From: Micromonospora sp. MH99
GTDB taxonomy: Bacteria > Actinomycetota > Actinomycetes > Mycobacteriales > Micromonosporaceae
Assembly: GCF_021442385.1 (NCBI RefSeq)
Contig: NZ_MUZA01000004.1
Span: 111,902 to 175,901, forward strand
Length of the DNA: 64,000 bases
Direction: 5' to 3'
Both the position numbers and the translations under genes were made by a program. The stretch's first letter is position 1. The number at the start of each line of letters is the position of its first letter. The notes under the pieces were generated by a model that was not told the DNA's origin, ran no database searches, and was given only the letters and a program-made list of their open reading frames with translations. Positions 28,001 to 35,360 of this stretch are shown one piece after another.

Positions 28001-31000
28001 GAGCGTCAGGAGGCGAACGAGCCGACCGAGGTGCCGAGCCGGATGTGGGTGTCGCTCGACCGCTCCCCGAACGGCACGTCCGGGCGGGTGTGGCGAGGCG
28101 ACACGATCCTGGTGCCGCCACGGCGGTCGGAGACCCTGAACACGTGGCTGGCGGCCCACTCGACTGCGGTCTTCGCCACGGTCGGCAAGACGTGGCCCGA
28201 CGGCCGCGTCGTCGTCGAGCTCAGCCCTGGCGTGCTCGCCCAGTTGGTCGCCGACTCCCGTACGACCCGAGGGTTGCAGAAGGGCGACATCGTCACGCTG
28301 CGCTGGGCGGGCGACCGCGTGGTGGTGACTCCGGCCGTGTCGGCCGACGCGTCGTTCGTGGACGGTGCCGGCCGGCCGGCGACGCTGCTGCCGATGGACA
28401 ATCTGCTCCGCCGACCGGCGGAGTACGCCCAGAACGGCGGCACGTTCACCGTGGTGTCGTTGCCGAACCAGCCGGTGCAGGGCGGCCGGCACACGGCGTC
28501 GCTGATGAGCAGGGACCACCCGAAGCTCGCCGTGATCAAGGCCCACGCCGGCGGGAAGGCAGTCATCGACGCCACCGACGGGATCCGCGCGGCCACGGTC
28601 GGGGTCGACGGCGACGATCAGCCCGTGCTCACCGCCGTGTCCACAGACGCGCCCGAGCCACCGCCGGTGGTCGGCTGGCACCGGTTGTCCTTCGCCGACC
28701 GGCCGACCAGCCGGATCGCCCGGCACTGTCGCGCCGGCCGGTGGCAGTACCACGACCTCAGCACCGGGAGCTGGACCGAACTGCCCGACGGCGGCCTGAC
28801 CACGAGAGCGCAGGAACTGCCGGCCCGCGCGACGCCGGCGAACGACCCGCTGTTCTTCGACGACCGGTGGTCGCTGCGGTACCACCCCGAGGACCTGCGC
28901 AGGTACGCGTACCCGGCGATCCAGCTGATCGAGGACGGCGCCGCCGGCCAGGTGCGTACCTTCCCGGTCGCCGGGGTGCTCGACGGCGGGCACGGCATCT
29001 GGGTGGAGCTCGCGCCGGGCCGGATCGTCGAGGTGCCCGGCAGCATCCTGCGCGCCCCCGGCACCCCGACGAGTCTGGAGAAGTTCTGCTGGCGGGACGT
29101 GTCGCCGGGCGACGAGGTGACGCTGCGTACCGTGATGTCCTCCCCGCTCGCCCTCAAGCCGCTGGACCTCGTCGCGTGGTCGCCCGGCCCGCGCGGTTAC
29201 CTGGGCCGCAACCGCGCGCTGCTCGTGGTCACCGGGCACGATGGCGAGGCCGGCAGCATCACCCTGGCCGGCGGGACCTGGCAGCTCACCTACCCGGCGG
29301 ACGGGGACCTCCAGCTCCGGCTGCCGGTCGGCAGCTACTGCTGGCTGGACCGGGACAACGAGCTCACCCCCGCCACCGCAGCCGACCTGCCCGAGCGCGG
29401 CGACGTCCTGCTGGTGACCTGGCGGTCCGGTGAGGTGAGCGCGGCCGGCCTGCCGCACCTGCGGTGCGAACCCGCCGAACTCACCACCGACAACCGGACG
29501 ACCTGGCTGTCGGAGGCGCTCAGCCGGCCCGCGGACCGGGCGCGCATCCTGGACGCGGTCGGCGGTTACCTCCCGGTTCGCGTGCTGGATCGCGACGGGA
29601 CGACAGCACGGGTGACGCCGGTGACGGCCCGCACGGCCTCCACGTCGGGGCAGATCGTGCAGTTGCGGGTACTCGGTGGCCTCGGCAACGGCCAGGTGCT
29701 GGCTCAGCACGGCCGGGCGCTGCTGAGCGTAGAGCTGAAGGCGATGCTGCCGGGCCTGCCCGGCCGGCTGGCACCGGACGTGATCGCCTGGCTGCGCGAC
29801 AGCCGCACACCGGTGTGGATGCACGTCGACACCCGCCAGCGGCTGGTGTCGGGTGCTCGGGCGACGGCGTACGGCACCGACGCCCGGGTCGAACCGATGA
29901 CCGTCGTCGGCGACGAGACGGCCCCGGAGGGCATCGTCTGCCGCGACACGTCGTCGCTGGCCCTGCGCTGGCTGCCCGCCCAGCAGTGTTCGTGGGCGAC
30001 CGGTCTGACCGCCTCCGCGTTGCGGACCGCCATCGTGGAGCACCACGCCGCGGAGGAGCCGCTGCACGTGGTGGTCCGGGACAACGCCACCGTGTCGGTG
30101 ACGATGACGCCAGACGCGGTGCACCGGCGGGCGCAGCTGACCCCCGGCAGCGCCGTGCGGGCCGTGCTGATCGCGCCACTACAGCCGCTGGACGACCTGC
30201 ACCGGCGCTACCTGGCCCGCCTCTACCCGGAGGGTCAGCTCGCCGAACTGGTCTCCGAGGGTGACCTGCGAGTCGGGGCTGACGCGGCGCCGATGCCGAT
30301 GCTCGTCACGCAGCGGTCCGTGCCGCAGCGGACCCTGAGTCTGGTCCAGGCGGGCAAGCAGCGCACGAGGCTCGACATCTGCGGGTGGATGGCCGAGTCG
30401 CTGGGCGGCACCGCCGTGCCGGCGCGGTTCGCGGCGTACGTGGACGCCGGTTCCGCGCCGTCGAGCCGCCCCGTCGTCGAGCCGGAGTACGAGGCCGACC
30501 TGGCGGTCCTCCGGGAGTTCGGCGCGCAGGAGCGGTCACCCGGTGCCGCACCGGCACCGCTGCCCGCCCTGGTGTCCTGGCTGGAGAAGTACGGCCCCGC
30601 GCTGTTCGACGGTGCCACCCGCCCCGCCGAGATCGATCTGGCACCGGCGCTGGCCGCGGTGCTGCTGCTGCGCCGGCTCGGTCAGGACGGCAACGGACTC
30701 GCCAGCCGCCAGGCGGTGCACCTGACCCGCCGGCTCGGCGCGTGCGCCGCACGGTCGCTGCACCTGGGCCCGCTCGCGAAGTACCTGCACGATCCGTCCG
30801 CGCGAGCCACGGCGGGCGGTCAGCTGGAACGCCTGACCGCCGTCGACCTGCGCGGCCTCGACGTCACCGGGAAACCGGATCTGCGTTTCGCCGGCTCGCT
30901 GCGCGAAAACCAGGTCAGCGAGCTCAAAGCGTTCTGCCGCGGTGTCATTGGCCGCTCGGCGGGCCGGGTGGCGGAGCAGGACGTCGTCAAGCTCGCCGCA

Positions 31001-31294
31001 GCGCTGCTGGCCGCCGTCGGCGACGCCGAATACGCCGACCTGCTCATCGGCGTCAAGGACTGGCAGCTGACCCGGCTCGCCGCACTGGGGCGTGCGCTGA
31101 CGCCGAACACCGTCGACTTCGTCGCCCAACCGCACCTGGAGGAAGCGCAGGCGCGGCTGCTGCGGAGAATCCTGCAGCGCACCCTCGGGGACGGATTGCC
31201 CACGACGATGCTCGTCGCGCCGTACCAGCCGACCGACGACCGGGAGCGCGACTATGCCCGGCGCCTGCTGGACTGGATGAAGGAAGCGACATGA
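22040..31294 (+). CDS. Giant 3084-residue protein of unknown family, coupled to the CHAT protease
   Basis: One uninterrupted 9.3-kb frame. I do not recognise a named family. Residues about 1-330 are mainly helical, 330-520 contain a mixed domain with Trp/Pro-rich ends (WWNAPPFAGPKRGKGP, LLFSPWLHRRDAVFNP), and 520-850 are again helical. From about 950 to 2720 the protein is beta-rich with a recurring strand-turn start G-(D/H/Q/S)-x-(V/I)-x-(L/V): near residues 967, 1293, 1489, 1774, 1927, 2019, 2082, 2357, 2454, 2536 and 2703. This suggests tandem small beta-barrels (SH3/OB/S1-like). The last about 350 residues are helical. No Walker, HD, HEXXH, transmembrane or signal motif is visible. Start GTG 22040 overlaps the protease stop; ATG 22046 is possible. 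It may be the protease substrate, scaffold or sensor. Confidence 0.8.
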   Translation: MTMLLADWHFCCSIRLQPSDTRAYLSLLEVLRTPHARSTMVQLAAGRIATIERLQQVYAIPALVDAARRCTDAATAEHLTAALTATIGPEAPPALVHLLRRLGAATEQEIVEALSAVPVASPATGPAQGTRLHLDLPGRATDVAVLALLRSAAEAAPRAVAAHLEQQPDYVEAVLDGELGRLPQLIAMEAAGASGTDGAKLVARLLGTSGNSGLAQPDVLETMARLLFAARPADGRDTATVVADIEREAVGFRRLDALHRRVGGPPRADAFAWLRGEPEPLLGRLLWQTVLWQVAAEVDPASLATRLSRWWNAPPFAGPKRGKGPARVWLPCDSSELKRFQAAIGDLLRLRMPPGAEAGEIEVRSGDHDRMPVPTASLLFSPWLHRRDAVFNPMAVRDQAEDGNRRKHTVADGTFPHLGDKSALVRLFGAIAVAGTLLAATGPQPPAYLIDLMVHAADVLGGYRLRTHLGNRESLDAAGDDDAFLNGPMTGLALYTQDFLRRIGSGEATAGADGDARPSLPPALVAERLRQTVRYEPGDRGKRLVGTHPQQALNLFQEAATMVVTHWAYEAYSGQVDVPVRAASAAWYAGTDGPTPAEQMIALAMTEMWQYNPATASRRLLEPATLALEAFPSLFDAVNRAEWDWLDSFVEGRKVGTRQVLLAPNLKVDEWQRVTIPEPGPLVTVDLAMMTLRLEALLADGRAVGEHADWIAEWSRRVSRLNEPKNLPRDIRRRMLDLLDVPVAEQNDATVRQVQELVIDAVAEFSVNAPRYLDLLVAKLTGVLPIGESTTAKLRQRLFRALLNSTGERAATASPWSGYAQSIGAAQRTQLLERFVARVGMTAGHALTTSPAQWQFHRGGALVPAPATQAYDPRLVAAVLRHGYELAQVPMNVSLTTFGSYRIPRGDAVDLFAADARREERLPAGRAWVSGIVAAAERRQNERRVLVNCGLGGSPPGFATNLSLEIGDLVAVQLDSGTIRAVERLHTRPPAPDEVRKADFTIRADVVSLAVAGQHSLRTVYQHRRGISLPALVHDYWDPDISASYHRSTEVTGSTMVRWDEEHQVWLPTDRSFAHFLSAELTAAAPATTVVLIERVMTHGGEAWRVCTSPGAVYLLAAAVWTPAARARLADWRLARQQREELDGSGGETDDNGLLIHVRLGGAADGHPQLDLADEPPAGSRERWRDLAPGPFDDRNLRWRQMFATTDVHVATWNGTEWTMSTGIPEIAESVVIRSPLDGGASRSMAFELYPHSWNSASQRTGVVRGRTTLESRLDDFADPGDRFASLRYVQEGDVFDIKPVNGRDVQASLKGHTLDGLPVEIDFDSLTMDATLADGLAAGRTVVVRSIRTRPADHRQDPVPVSTEVLESTMREADRGRLTQLEGPRRNVAGLAARVLYGATRDVCGVWLEDHAGDAFYCEAPMTAFSALPRRPGDPVWAVHHAGGWSFEATPRMVNVRALWSTRFIGSDQVTGTALYLGTTQLPPVAIGDLIQRTETAEVLIATPGRTTRRHLEGLSGRRRLDVPPGAGRVESTWEFPDGGTRRSRVRLRLAGNRYLYGQADVGAFGRTGDSWADLRITAEPHDLADGTSMVDIRRTFLPGRWTVRTAPDRSNDDHRLRDRFEAWEQGSNRHVTGRLRGVRAELDGLHVPLHAADSAVSWTAEVPLPATDTPWVPGRDDYLASDARFLLSRDPSTQQWQASYRDATPLTVEQLARRLGHGGGSAGTARFPRRMYFAGLDESGAYRFEWGYGWTVLAPANCVRAGSQYAPSLFYGDRVEAVSFERVTGDDGAERLVLAIDPADLWWEIEHQIWSDDAKAVQLVTAVVDPVARTVDVRSAMVRNDRMTSGSQLSPAARERRLRNARFDRASVERIIAALPATARDSTQPYETTLLAEVDRGAQPSADQPYLSFSFLTPNGGRERGLRPGHRVLMESGRIQRGGFGDFRNDIYVSFRFSDDVLGAADEPIEVRVYRRYFSYREATLRNALERQEANEPTEVPSRMWVSLDRSPNGTSGRVWRGDTILVPPRRSETLNTWLAAHSTAVFATVGKTWPDGRVVVELSPGVLAQLVADSRTTRGLQKGDIVTLRWAGDRVVVTPAVSADASFVDGAGRPATLLPMDNLLRRPAEYAQNGGTFTVVSLPNQPVQGGRHTASLMSRDHPKLAVIKAHAGGKAVIDATDGIRAATVGVDGDDQPVLTAVSTDAPEPPPVVGWHRLSFADRPTSRIARHCRAGRWQYHDLSTGSWTELPDGGLTTRAQELPARATPANDPLFFDDRWSLRYHPEDLRRYAYPAIQLIEDGAAGQVRTFPVAGVLDGGHGIWVELAPGRIVEVPGSILRAPGTPTSLEKFCWRDVSPGDEVTLRTVMSSPLALKPLDLVAWSPGPRGYLGRNRALLVVTGHDGEAGSITLAGGTWQLTYPADGDLQLRLPVGSYCWLDRDNELTPATAADLPERGDVLLVTWRSGEVSAAGLPHLRCEPAELTTDNRTTWLSEALSRPADRARILDAVGGYLPVRVLDRDGTTARVTPVTARTASTSGQIVQLRVLGGLGNGQVLAQHGRALLSVELKAMLPGLPGRLAPDVIAWLRDSRTPVWMHVDTRQRLVSGARATAYGTDARVEPMTVVGDETAPEGIVCRDTSSLALRWLPAQQCSWATGLTASALRTAIVEHHAAEEPLHVVVRDNATVSVTMTPDAVHRRAQLTPGSAVRAVLIAPLQPLDDLHRRYLARLYPEGQLAELVSEGDLRVGADAAPMPMLVTQRSVPQRTLSLVQAGKQRTRLDICGWMAESLGGTAVPARFAAYVDAGSAPSSRPVVEPEYEADLAVLREFGAQERSPGAAPAPLPALVSWLEKYGPALFDGATRPAEIDLAPALAAVLLLRRLGQDGNGLASRQAVHLTRRLGACAARSLHLGPLAKYLHDPSARATAGGQLERLTAVDLRGLDVTGKPDLRFAGSLRENQVSELKAFCRGVIGRSAGRVAEQDVVKLAAALLAAVGDAEYADLLIGVKDWQLTRLAALGRALTPNTVDFVAQPHLEEAQARLLRRILQRTLGDGLPTTMLVAPYQPTDDRERDYARRLLDWMKEAT

Positions 31295-31364
31295 TGATCA
31301 GGACTCGCCAGTGCATGCCGTATGTATCCGGCCCGAGCCCGTGCGGTGCGGGGTCGGCGGGGGT

Positions 31365-32297
31365 CTAGGGCTGGACGTCGTTGGAAAGGTTGATCCGGAT
31401 CCCCGTGTTGCGGTACCCGGCGCGACGGAAGGCGGCCGCCATAGGGCCGTTGCCCATGTCGGTGGTGGCGGTGATGTGCGCCTCCCCGTTGGTCGCGTGA
31501 AAGCGGGTGATCTCGGCGAGCACCTCGTCCACGTAGCCGCGCCCGCGGAACTCCGGCACCACCCCGAGATAGCCGACGTTCACGTTGTACGCGGTCGCGG
31601 AGGGAATCGCCATGCCCGCCACCTCGTCGTCGCGCGTGTAGGCGATCCGCCACCACTCCCGCTTGCCCGGCGCCCGCAGATAAAAGTCCATCTCCTCGCG
31701 CGCGGTCGCGTCCACCCCCTTGGCGGCCAGGTTCGCACGCGTCTGGGCGTCCAGGCTGCCCTCGGCGATTCTCCTGAACACCGCGAGGAACTCCTCGTCG
31801 GAAGCCTCGGCGAACCGCAGCCTGCCGGCCGCGGGCGGCACCCCGTCGGCGGGTGCCCACTCGAACTGCAGCCGTTCCACCTCCCGGGTGAGGCCCGCCG
31901 CGTGCGCCGCCGCCCGCCGCCACGACACGGCCGCCGAAGTGGCCGGATCGTCGCGCCAGCCACCGGCGACCTTGATCCTGTACTGCACCGGCTCCGGGAA
32001 CCCGGCCAGCGCGGCCCTCATCAGCTCGGCCGCGACGGCGACACGGTCGCCCACGGCAGGATCCACGTCGAGGCAGTCGAGCGCGACCGGATGCGCGCTG
32101 CCCTTCGGCCCCCACCACAACGCCCGTCCCACGACCCGGCCGTCGTGCTCGGCGATCCACGTCCATTCCGGCCGGTACATGCCCTCGGCCAGTTCGGCCA
32201 GGTAACGGTCGGCGGGGATCCACTCAACGGGCTCGGTCACGATCCACGAGGTCACGCGGTCGAGGTCTGCGGGAGCACCAGTGCGGTAGGAGATCAC
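31365..32297 (-). CDS. GNAT family N-acetyltransferase
   Basis: 310 aa, longer than a single GNAT domain. The C-terminal half carries acetyl-CoA motif A: NVNVGYLGVVPEFRGRGYVDEVL, with the RGRGY pyrophosphate loop, then TDMGNGPMAAAFRRAGY for motif B. The N-terminal half (ALWWGPKGSAHPVALDCL) looks like a degenerate second GNAT-like fold. Start GTG 32297. Substrate unknown. It converges on the giant gene, with 70 bp between stops. Confidence 0.85.
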   Translation of the reverse strand: MISYRTGAPADLDRVTSWIVTEPVEWIPADRYLAELAEGMYRPEWTWIAEHDGRVVGRALWWGPKGSAHPVALDCLDVDPAVGDRVAVAAELMRAALAGFPEPVQYRIKVAGGWRDDPATSAAVSWRRAAAHAAGLTREVERLQFEWAPADGVPPAAGRLRFAEASDEEFLAVFRRIAEGSLDAQTRANLAAKGVDATAREEMDFYLRAPGKREWWRIAYTRDDEVAGMAIPSATAYNVNVGYLGVVPEFRGRGYVDEVLAEITRFHATNGEAHITATTDMGNGPMAAAFRRAGYRNTGIRINLSNDVQP

Positions 32298-32441
32298 GTG
32301 CAGAGGCTAGCGAAGTCCAGCACCACGACCGTACGGGCCGAGACCGCCTTGATGGTCCGGCAGCGGCTCAGCCGGTCCTGGTCGTTGCGGTAGCGCCACG
32401 GGGCTGATGACAGCCTGTCCCGATGTTGGCAGGATGATCTA

Positions 32442-33494
32442 GTGCGTCGGATCGAAGCGGAATGGGTACGTCGACTCCCGGATTCACAACTGGATCGTGT
32501 TCTCGCGCCACGCTCGCTGGAGCCGGTGGCCAGATACCACTTACTCGACCGAACCGTACGTGTGTTGGACGAGCAGTTGCAGCCGATCCACCAGCTTGTT
32601 TTGGACGTACCACCGGCAGCAGAGCTTCTTGCCGCAAGTCCGGACCTCGCGACAGTCGTCGTGACCGACACCCGTCGGGTCGTCATCATGGCGACGGGCC
32701 GGACAATCCCGGTCGAGATTGCGGCAGCCGATTCCGCGACGCTGCTGCCAGGCGGCCGTCTGCTGGTCACCGCGCCGACACTGGAACGGCTGGAATACAA
32801 GGGCCGCGAGTACGACGCCAAGGGCGAACATCTGGTGTTCCTGGTCGATCTGGATTCGGGACATGTCCTGGACCAAGCCGTTCTCGATGCGGTGGACGCC
32901 AGTGTGACCACCGTGCCTCATCCGCACGACGGGTCGGTGGTCCTGGATGCGGCCATGGGTCAGGACGGTGCTTCGATCTATGTCGCCCAAGTGCTGAACG
33001 ACAGGATCGAGGTGGAGCTTGTCGCCGAGAACGTGGTCGCGGCGAGCTTCGCACCCTCCGGGGATCGCCTGCTGCTCATGCCGCACCCCAGCTTCGATAA
33101 TGAGATATCCGTCCTGGAGTGGCCGAGCCGGCGCCCCCTTGCTCGGCTCCACGCGGACGATCTGGCGATCGACGACGTCGTCTTCACCCTGTACGGATGT
33201 TTCCTGAGCGACCACCGGATCCTCCTCGACACCTACGAACACGGGCTGTTGCTGTGCTCCGGCGAGCTCAGCCCGGTGGCGTGGATCAGCCTGAATCCGC
33301 CCCTCGACACGAGCGACGCGGAGGTGTCGACGGTGCGCGCGTCGCCAGCGGCCATGTTCGGTGTCGCAGAGGACGTGTTCGCTGCCGATCTCGGGGGTGG
33401 GTCGCCCCTCCCCTGGACCCTTTGGCGGATCCCGCCGTCACGAGGTGAGGAAGGCACCGGCCCTGACGAGGCCAGCACTACCCTGACCGGATGA
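32442..33494 (+). CDS. Cytosolic beta-propeller-like protein coupled to an immunity-like gene
   Basis: 350-aa soluble protein without signal or membrane segments. Strand-rich repeats such as RVLDEQLQPIHQLVLDV, TLLPGGRLLVTAPTLERLEY, ASFAPSGDRLLLMPHP and SVLEWPSRRPLARLHADD have the spacing of WD40-like blades. No catalytic motif is visible. It starts with GTG at 32442, preceded by AGGATGATC. Its stop overlaps the ATG of the next gene (ATGA at 33491-33494), so the two are co-translated. It might be a binding partner for the CdiI-like protein; this is inference. Confidence 0.65.
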   Translation: MRRIEAEWVRRLPDSQLDRVLAPRSLEPVARYHLLDRTVRVLDEQLQPIHQLVLDVPPAAELLAASPDLATVVVTDTRRVVIMATGRTIPVEIAAADSATLLPGGRLLVTAPTLERLEYKGREYDAKGEHLVFLVDLDSGHVLDQAVLDAVDASVTTVPHPHDGSVVLDAAMGQDGASIYVAQVLNDRIEVELVAENVVAASFAPSGDRLLLMPHPSFDNEISVLEWPSRRPLARLHADDLAIDDVVFTLYGCFLSDHRILLDTYEHGLLLCSGELSPVAWISLNPPLDTSDAEVSTVRASPAAMFGVAEDVFAADLGGGSPLPWTLWRIPPSRGEEGTGPDEASTTLTG

Positions 33495-33901
33495 CGAGCA
33501 TCGAGCAGCTTGAACGGGACGTGTGGCCAGCCCCCGGCCCGGACGCCACGTTCGTCGTGCGGCGCTGCACAGAGCTGCGCCGCACGCCGTTGGCTGAGTT
33601 CACGGTTGAAGATATGCGCATCATGCTCGGGCAGGAGATCGGCGTGCCGGCGCTGCTGCCTCTCGCGGTACAAGTCCTGCTCCGCGAACCCCTGGCAGAA
33701 GGTGCCTACTATCCGGGCGACCTGCTCAGCACCGTGCTGCGGCTGCCCGACTCGGCCTGGTCGAACCTGGGACCGCAACGCAGGCGATTGGCGTCGGTGC
33801 TGGCCGAACTCCTCGCCGCTCCGCCGTTCTCTGACCCCGACCTTGGACCTCGTGCCCCGTACCGAGAGATTCGTGACGCCATCCTGCGGTTCGTAGGGTG
33901 A
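33491..33901 (+). CDS. CdiI-like contact-dependent inhibition immunity family protein
   Basis: 136-aa, all-helical, acidic protein. LAEFTVEDMRIMLGQEIGVPALLPLAVQVLL is the pattern of a CdiI-type immunity family, in which a (T/S)xEDLRxLIGQ segment is followed by an L-P-LAxxxL helix. YYPGDLLSTVLRLP continues the family. Such proteins bind and neutralise a cognate toxin C-terminus. No toxin gene is visible in the neighbourhood, so it is either an orphan immunity gene or has another role with the coupled propeller protein. Confidence 0.65.
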   Translation: MTSIEQLERDVWPAPGPDATFVVRRCTELRRTPLAEFTVEDMRIMLGQEIGVPALLPLAVQVLLREPLAEGAYYPGDLLSTVLRLPDSAWSNLGPQRRRLASVLAELLAAPPFSDPDLGPRAPYREIRDAILRFVG

Positions 33902-34170
33902 TGACAGCGGATCTCTGAGAAGGGCGATGCGGTGCACGTACGGCACTTCTTTCAAGCCCTCACTCGGTCGGCCGTGACGCCCAGAGCGCCTGCGGCTCCA
34001 CATCGCTTGGCCAGTCCTTCTGGTGACTGGTCCTCGGTCAAGGGCGATGTCTGGGACCCCGTGGTTCCTTCGTCAGCTGATGCGCGACAACCTGTCCGCC
34101 AACTGATCTGCGACACCTCACCCGCACTGATCCCTATCCGTACGGTCGATGTTGGGTAGCGTTCTCGGAC

Positions 34171-34370
34171 ATGGAGTCGCGGACGGTCCATCTCGGAGAC
34201 TGTGCAATGCACGTTGGCGTGACTGGCCGTGGGCCTGACGTCGTCGTCCTGACCGGTGGTCCGGGTTGTGTGCAATATCTGGAACGGGATGAGATCTCGC
34301 CGTTGGACCACCGCGCCTGGTACCCCGAGCCGCGCGGCGTCGGCCGCTCGGGGGGCGGCCCGCACACCTG
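34171..34370 (+). pseudogene. Alpha/beta hydrolase N-terminal remnant
   Basis: About 65 codons resemble the start of a proline-iminopeptidase-like alpha/beta hydrolase: VVVLTGGPGCVQYLERDEIS with the oxyanion HGGPG-like turn, then YPEPRGVGRSGGG, the segment before the nucleophile elbow. The expected Ser nucleophile, lid and His are absent because the frame loses similarity after GGGPHT and ends at 34416. It lies on the chromosomal side of the AICE left junction. The 33902-34170 stretch before it holds nothing I can assign. Confidence 0.55.
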
Positions 34371-34459
34371 CCCAACGATGCACAGGGATGACCAACCTGA
34401 TTGCCCGCCCCGGTAAACGGGGGGTTTCGGGGGACGGTTCAAAACCCCATAGACAAACT

Positions 34460-34498
34460 AAAAGCCCTGACCAGCGTTTCCGCTGGTCAGGGCTTTTT
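34460..34498. terminator. Bidirectional rho-independent terminator, original tRNA-Pro terminator
   Basis: AAAGCCCTGACCAGCG at 34461-34476 pairs perfectly with CGCTGGTCAGGGCTTT at 34481-34496 around a TTTC loop, with T/A runs on both sides. On the minus strand it would directly follow the 3' end of the tRNA-Pro before element insertion. It now sits at the left junction, 17.5 kb from the intact tRNA. Confidence 0.85.
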
Positions 34499-34502
34499 GT
34501 CT

Positions 34503-34545
34503 GTCGGGACGGCCGGATTCGAACCGACGACCCCTTGACCCCCAG
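34503..34545 (-). repeat. attL: 43-bp duplicate of the tRNA-Pro 3' part
   Basis: Identical to 51980-52022. On the minus strand it reads from the anticodon loop through the T-arm (GGTTCGAATCC) to the acceptor end. The 5' half of a tRNA does not follow: the sequence diverges exactly at the anticodon-loop boundary. It is therefore an attachment-site copy and not a tRNA gene. Confidence 0.93.
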
Positions 34546-34608
34546 AGATCGGCAATGGGGTCTCGTTCGATCCGCTGCGCTGGCCGACAGTGCATAGACA
34601 CCTTGTGC

Positions 34609-34651
34609 GGTCCCGTCAGGTCCCGTCGGTTGCTGTACTTCCCTGCTGTAC
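34609..34651. repeat. Putative left arm-type integrase/Xis sites
   Basis: Two copies of GGTCCCGTC (34609-34617, 34619-34627) are followed by a 23-bp segment at 34629-34651 containing TGCTGTAC twice. The 23-bp segment recurs with one mismatch at 51909-51931, near the other end of the element and in the same orientation. Confidence 0.55.
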
Positions 34652-34670
34652 TGGCCCCTGGCTCGGACGC

Positions 34671-35066
34671 CTACTTGAAAAGCCCGACGACACTCACGAC
34701 GGTCCCGACAACGAAGCTGAGGGTGGCCATCTTGGCTTGGCCTCCTGTCCAAAGTCCTTCGCTCTTCTGACGCCAACCGAGAGACCACCACTCCCGCCCA
34801 AACTTCTGCCACTTGTGCTGGCGGAGGTGGCAGCCCAATATCAGTCCGGTCGAGTTGTTCCGGCAGAACTCGACCAGACTGCCTCGTCTACGGTTGATCG
34901 CCCCGCAAAAGACCGGAGCCGTGAAGAGAACGAAGACGAGTAGCAGGCCCAGCAGTACCAGGTAGACGGCGGGACCAAACTTCGCGCTACCGAGCGACAG
35001 AAGAAGGACTGCCAGAACGCCATAGCCCCAGTACTGCCACAGCTTCGACTTGCTACGCGACGCCAT
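34671..35066 (-). CDS. Small membrane protein, AICE left end
   Basis: 131-aa protein. Two hydrophobic segments near the N-terminus (WGYGVLAVLLLSLGSAKFG and VYLVLLGLLLVFVLFTAPVF) and one at the extreme C-terminus (ATLSFVVGTVVSVVGLF) flank a Trp/Arg-rich middle (REWWSLGWRQKSEGLW). Family unknown. ATG 35066 is chosen; ATG 35087 is an in-frame alternative. It ends 20 bp from the left arm-type sites, so it is the outermost cargo gene. An entry-exclusion or membrane-stress role is possible but unsupported. Confidence 0.6.
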   Translation of the reverse strand: MASRSKSKLWQYWGYGVLAVLLLSLGSAKFGPAVYLVLLGLLLVFVLFTAPVFCGAINRRRGSLVEFCRNNSTGLILGCHLRQHKWQKFGREWWSLGWRQKSEGLWTGGQAKMATLSFVVGTVVSVVGLFK

Positions 35067-35360
35067 GGCCGCAAAGAGTACCGACATGGATGCGGAACGT
35101 GAAGATCTTGCCATCGTCGCCGATCCGACAGTGGCCCTGCGACCCACCGGCCTTCCATGCCGTCCGGCCAGACTTCACGTACTAATCCAGCATGGGGTAT
35201 GAGGATCATCCGCAACCGGGCGAATCGCTGTCCTGGCCTGGGCGAACCTTGCCGTTGCCTGACAGTGGTTGACAGCCCTTGCCGGTCGCAGTTGTGCCGG
35301 ATGTGTGCCCGATGATCTCCGGCCCCAACCACCCGGCTGCGCCCTCAGCCATCCCGTCGG

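Noticed and set aside
27448..29433. 661-codon plus-strand open frame
   Set aside because: Alternative frame within the giant gene; composition dominated by Arg/Gly/Ala and no recognisable motif.
34503..34545. A second tRNA-Pro gene
   Set aside because: Only the 3' part from the anticodon loop is present; the D-arm and 5' acceptor strand are missing.
33952..34812. 286-codon minus-strand open frame across the attL junction
   Set aside because: It spans the terminator, att repeat and unrelated DNA on both sides, so it cannot be an inherited gene.
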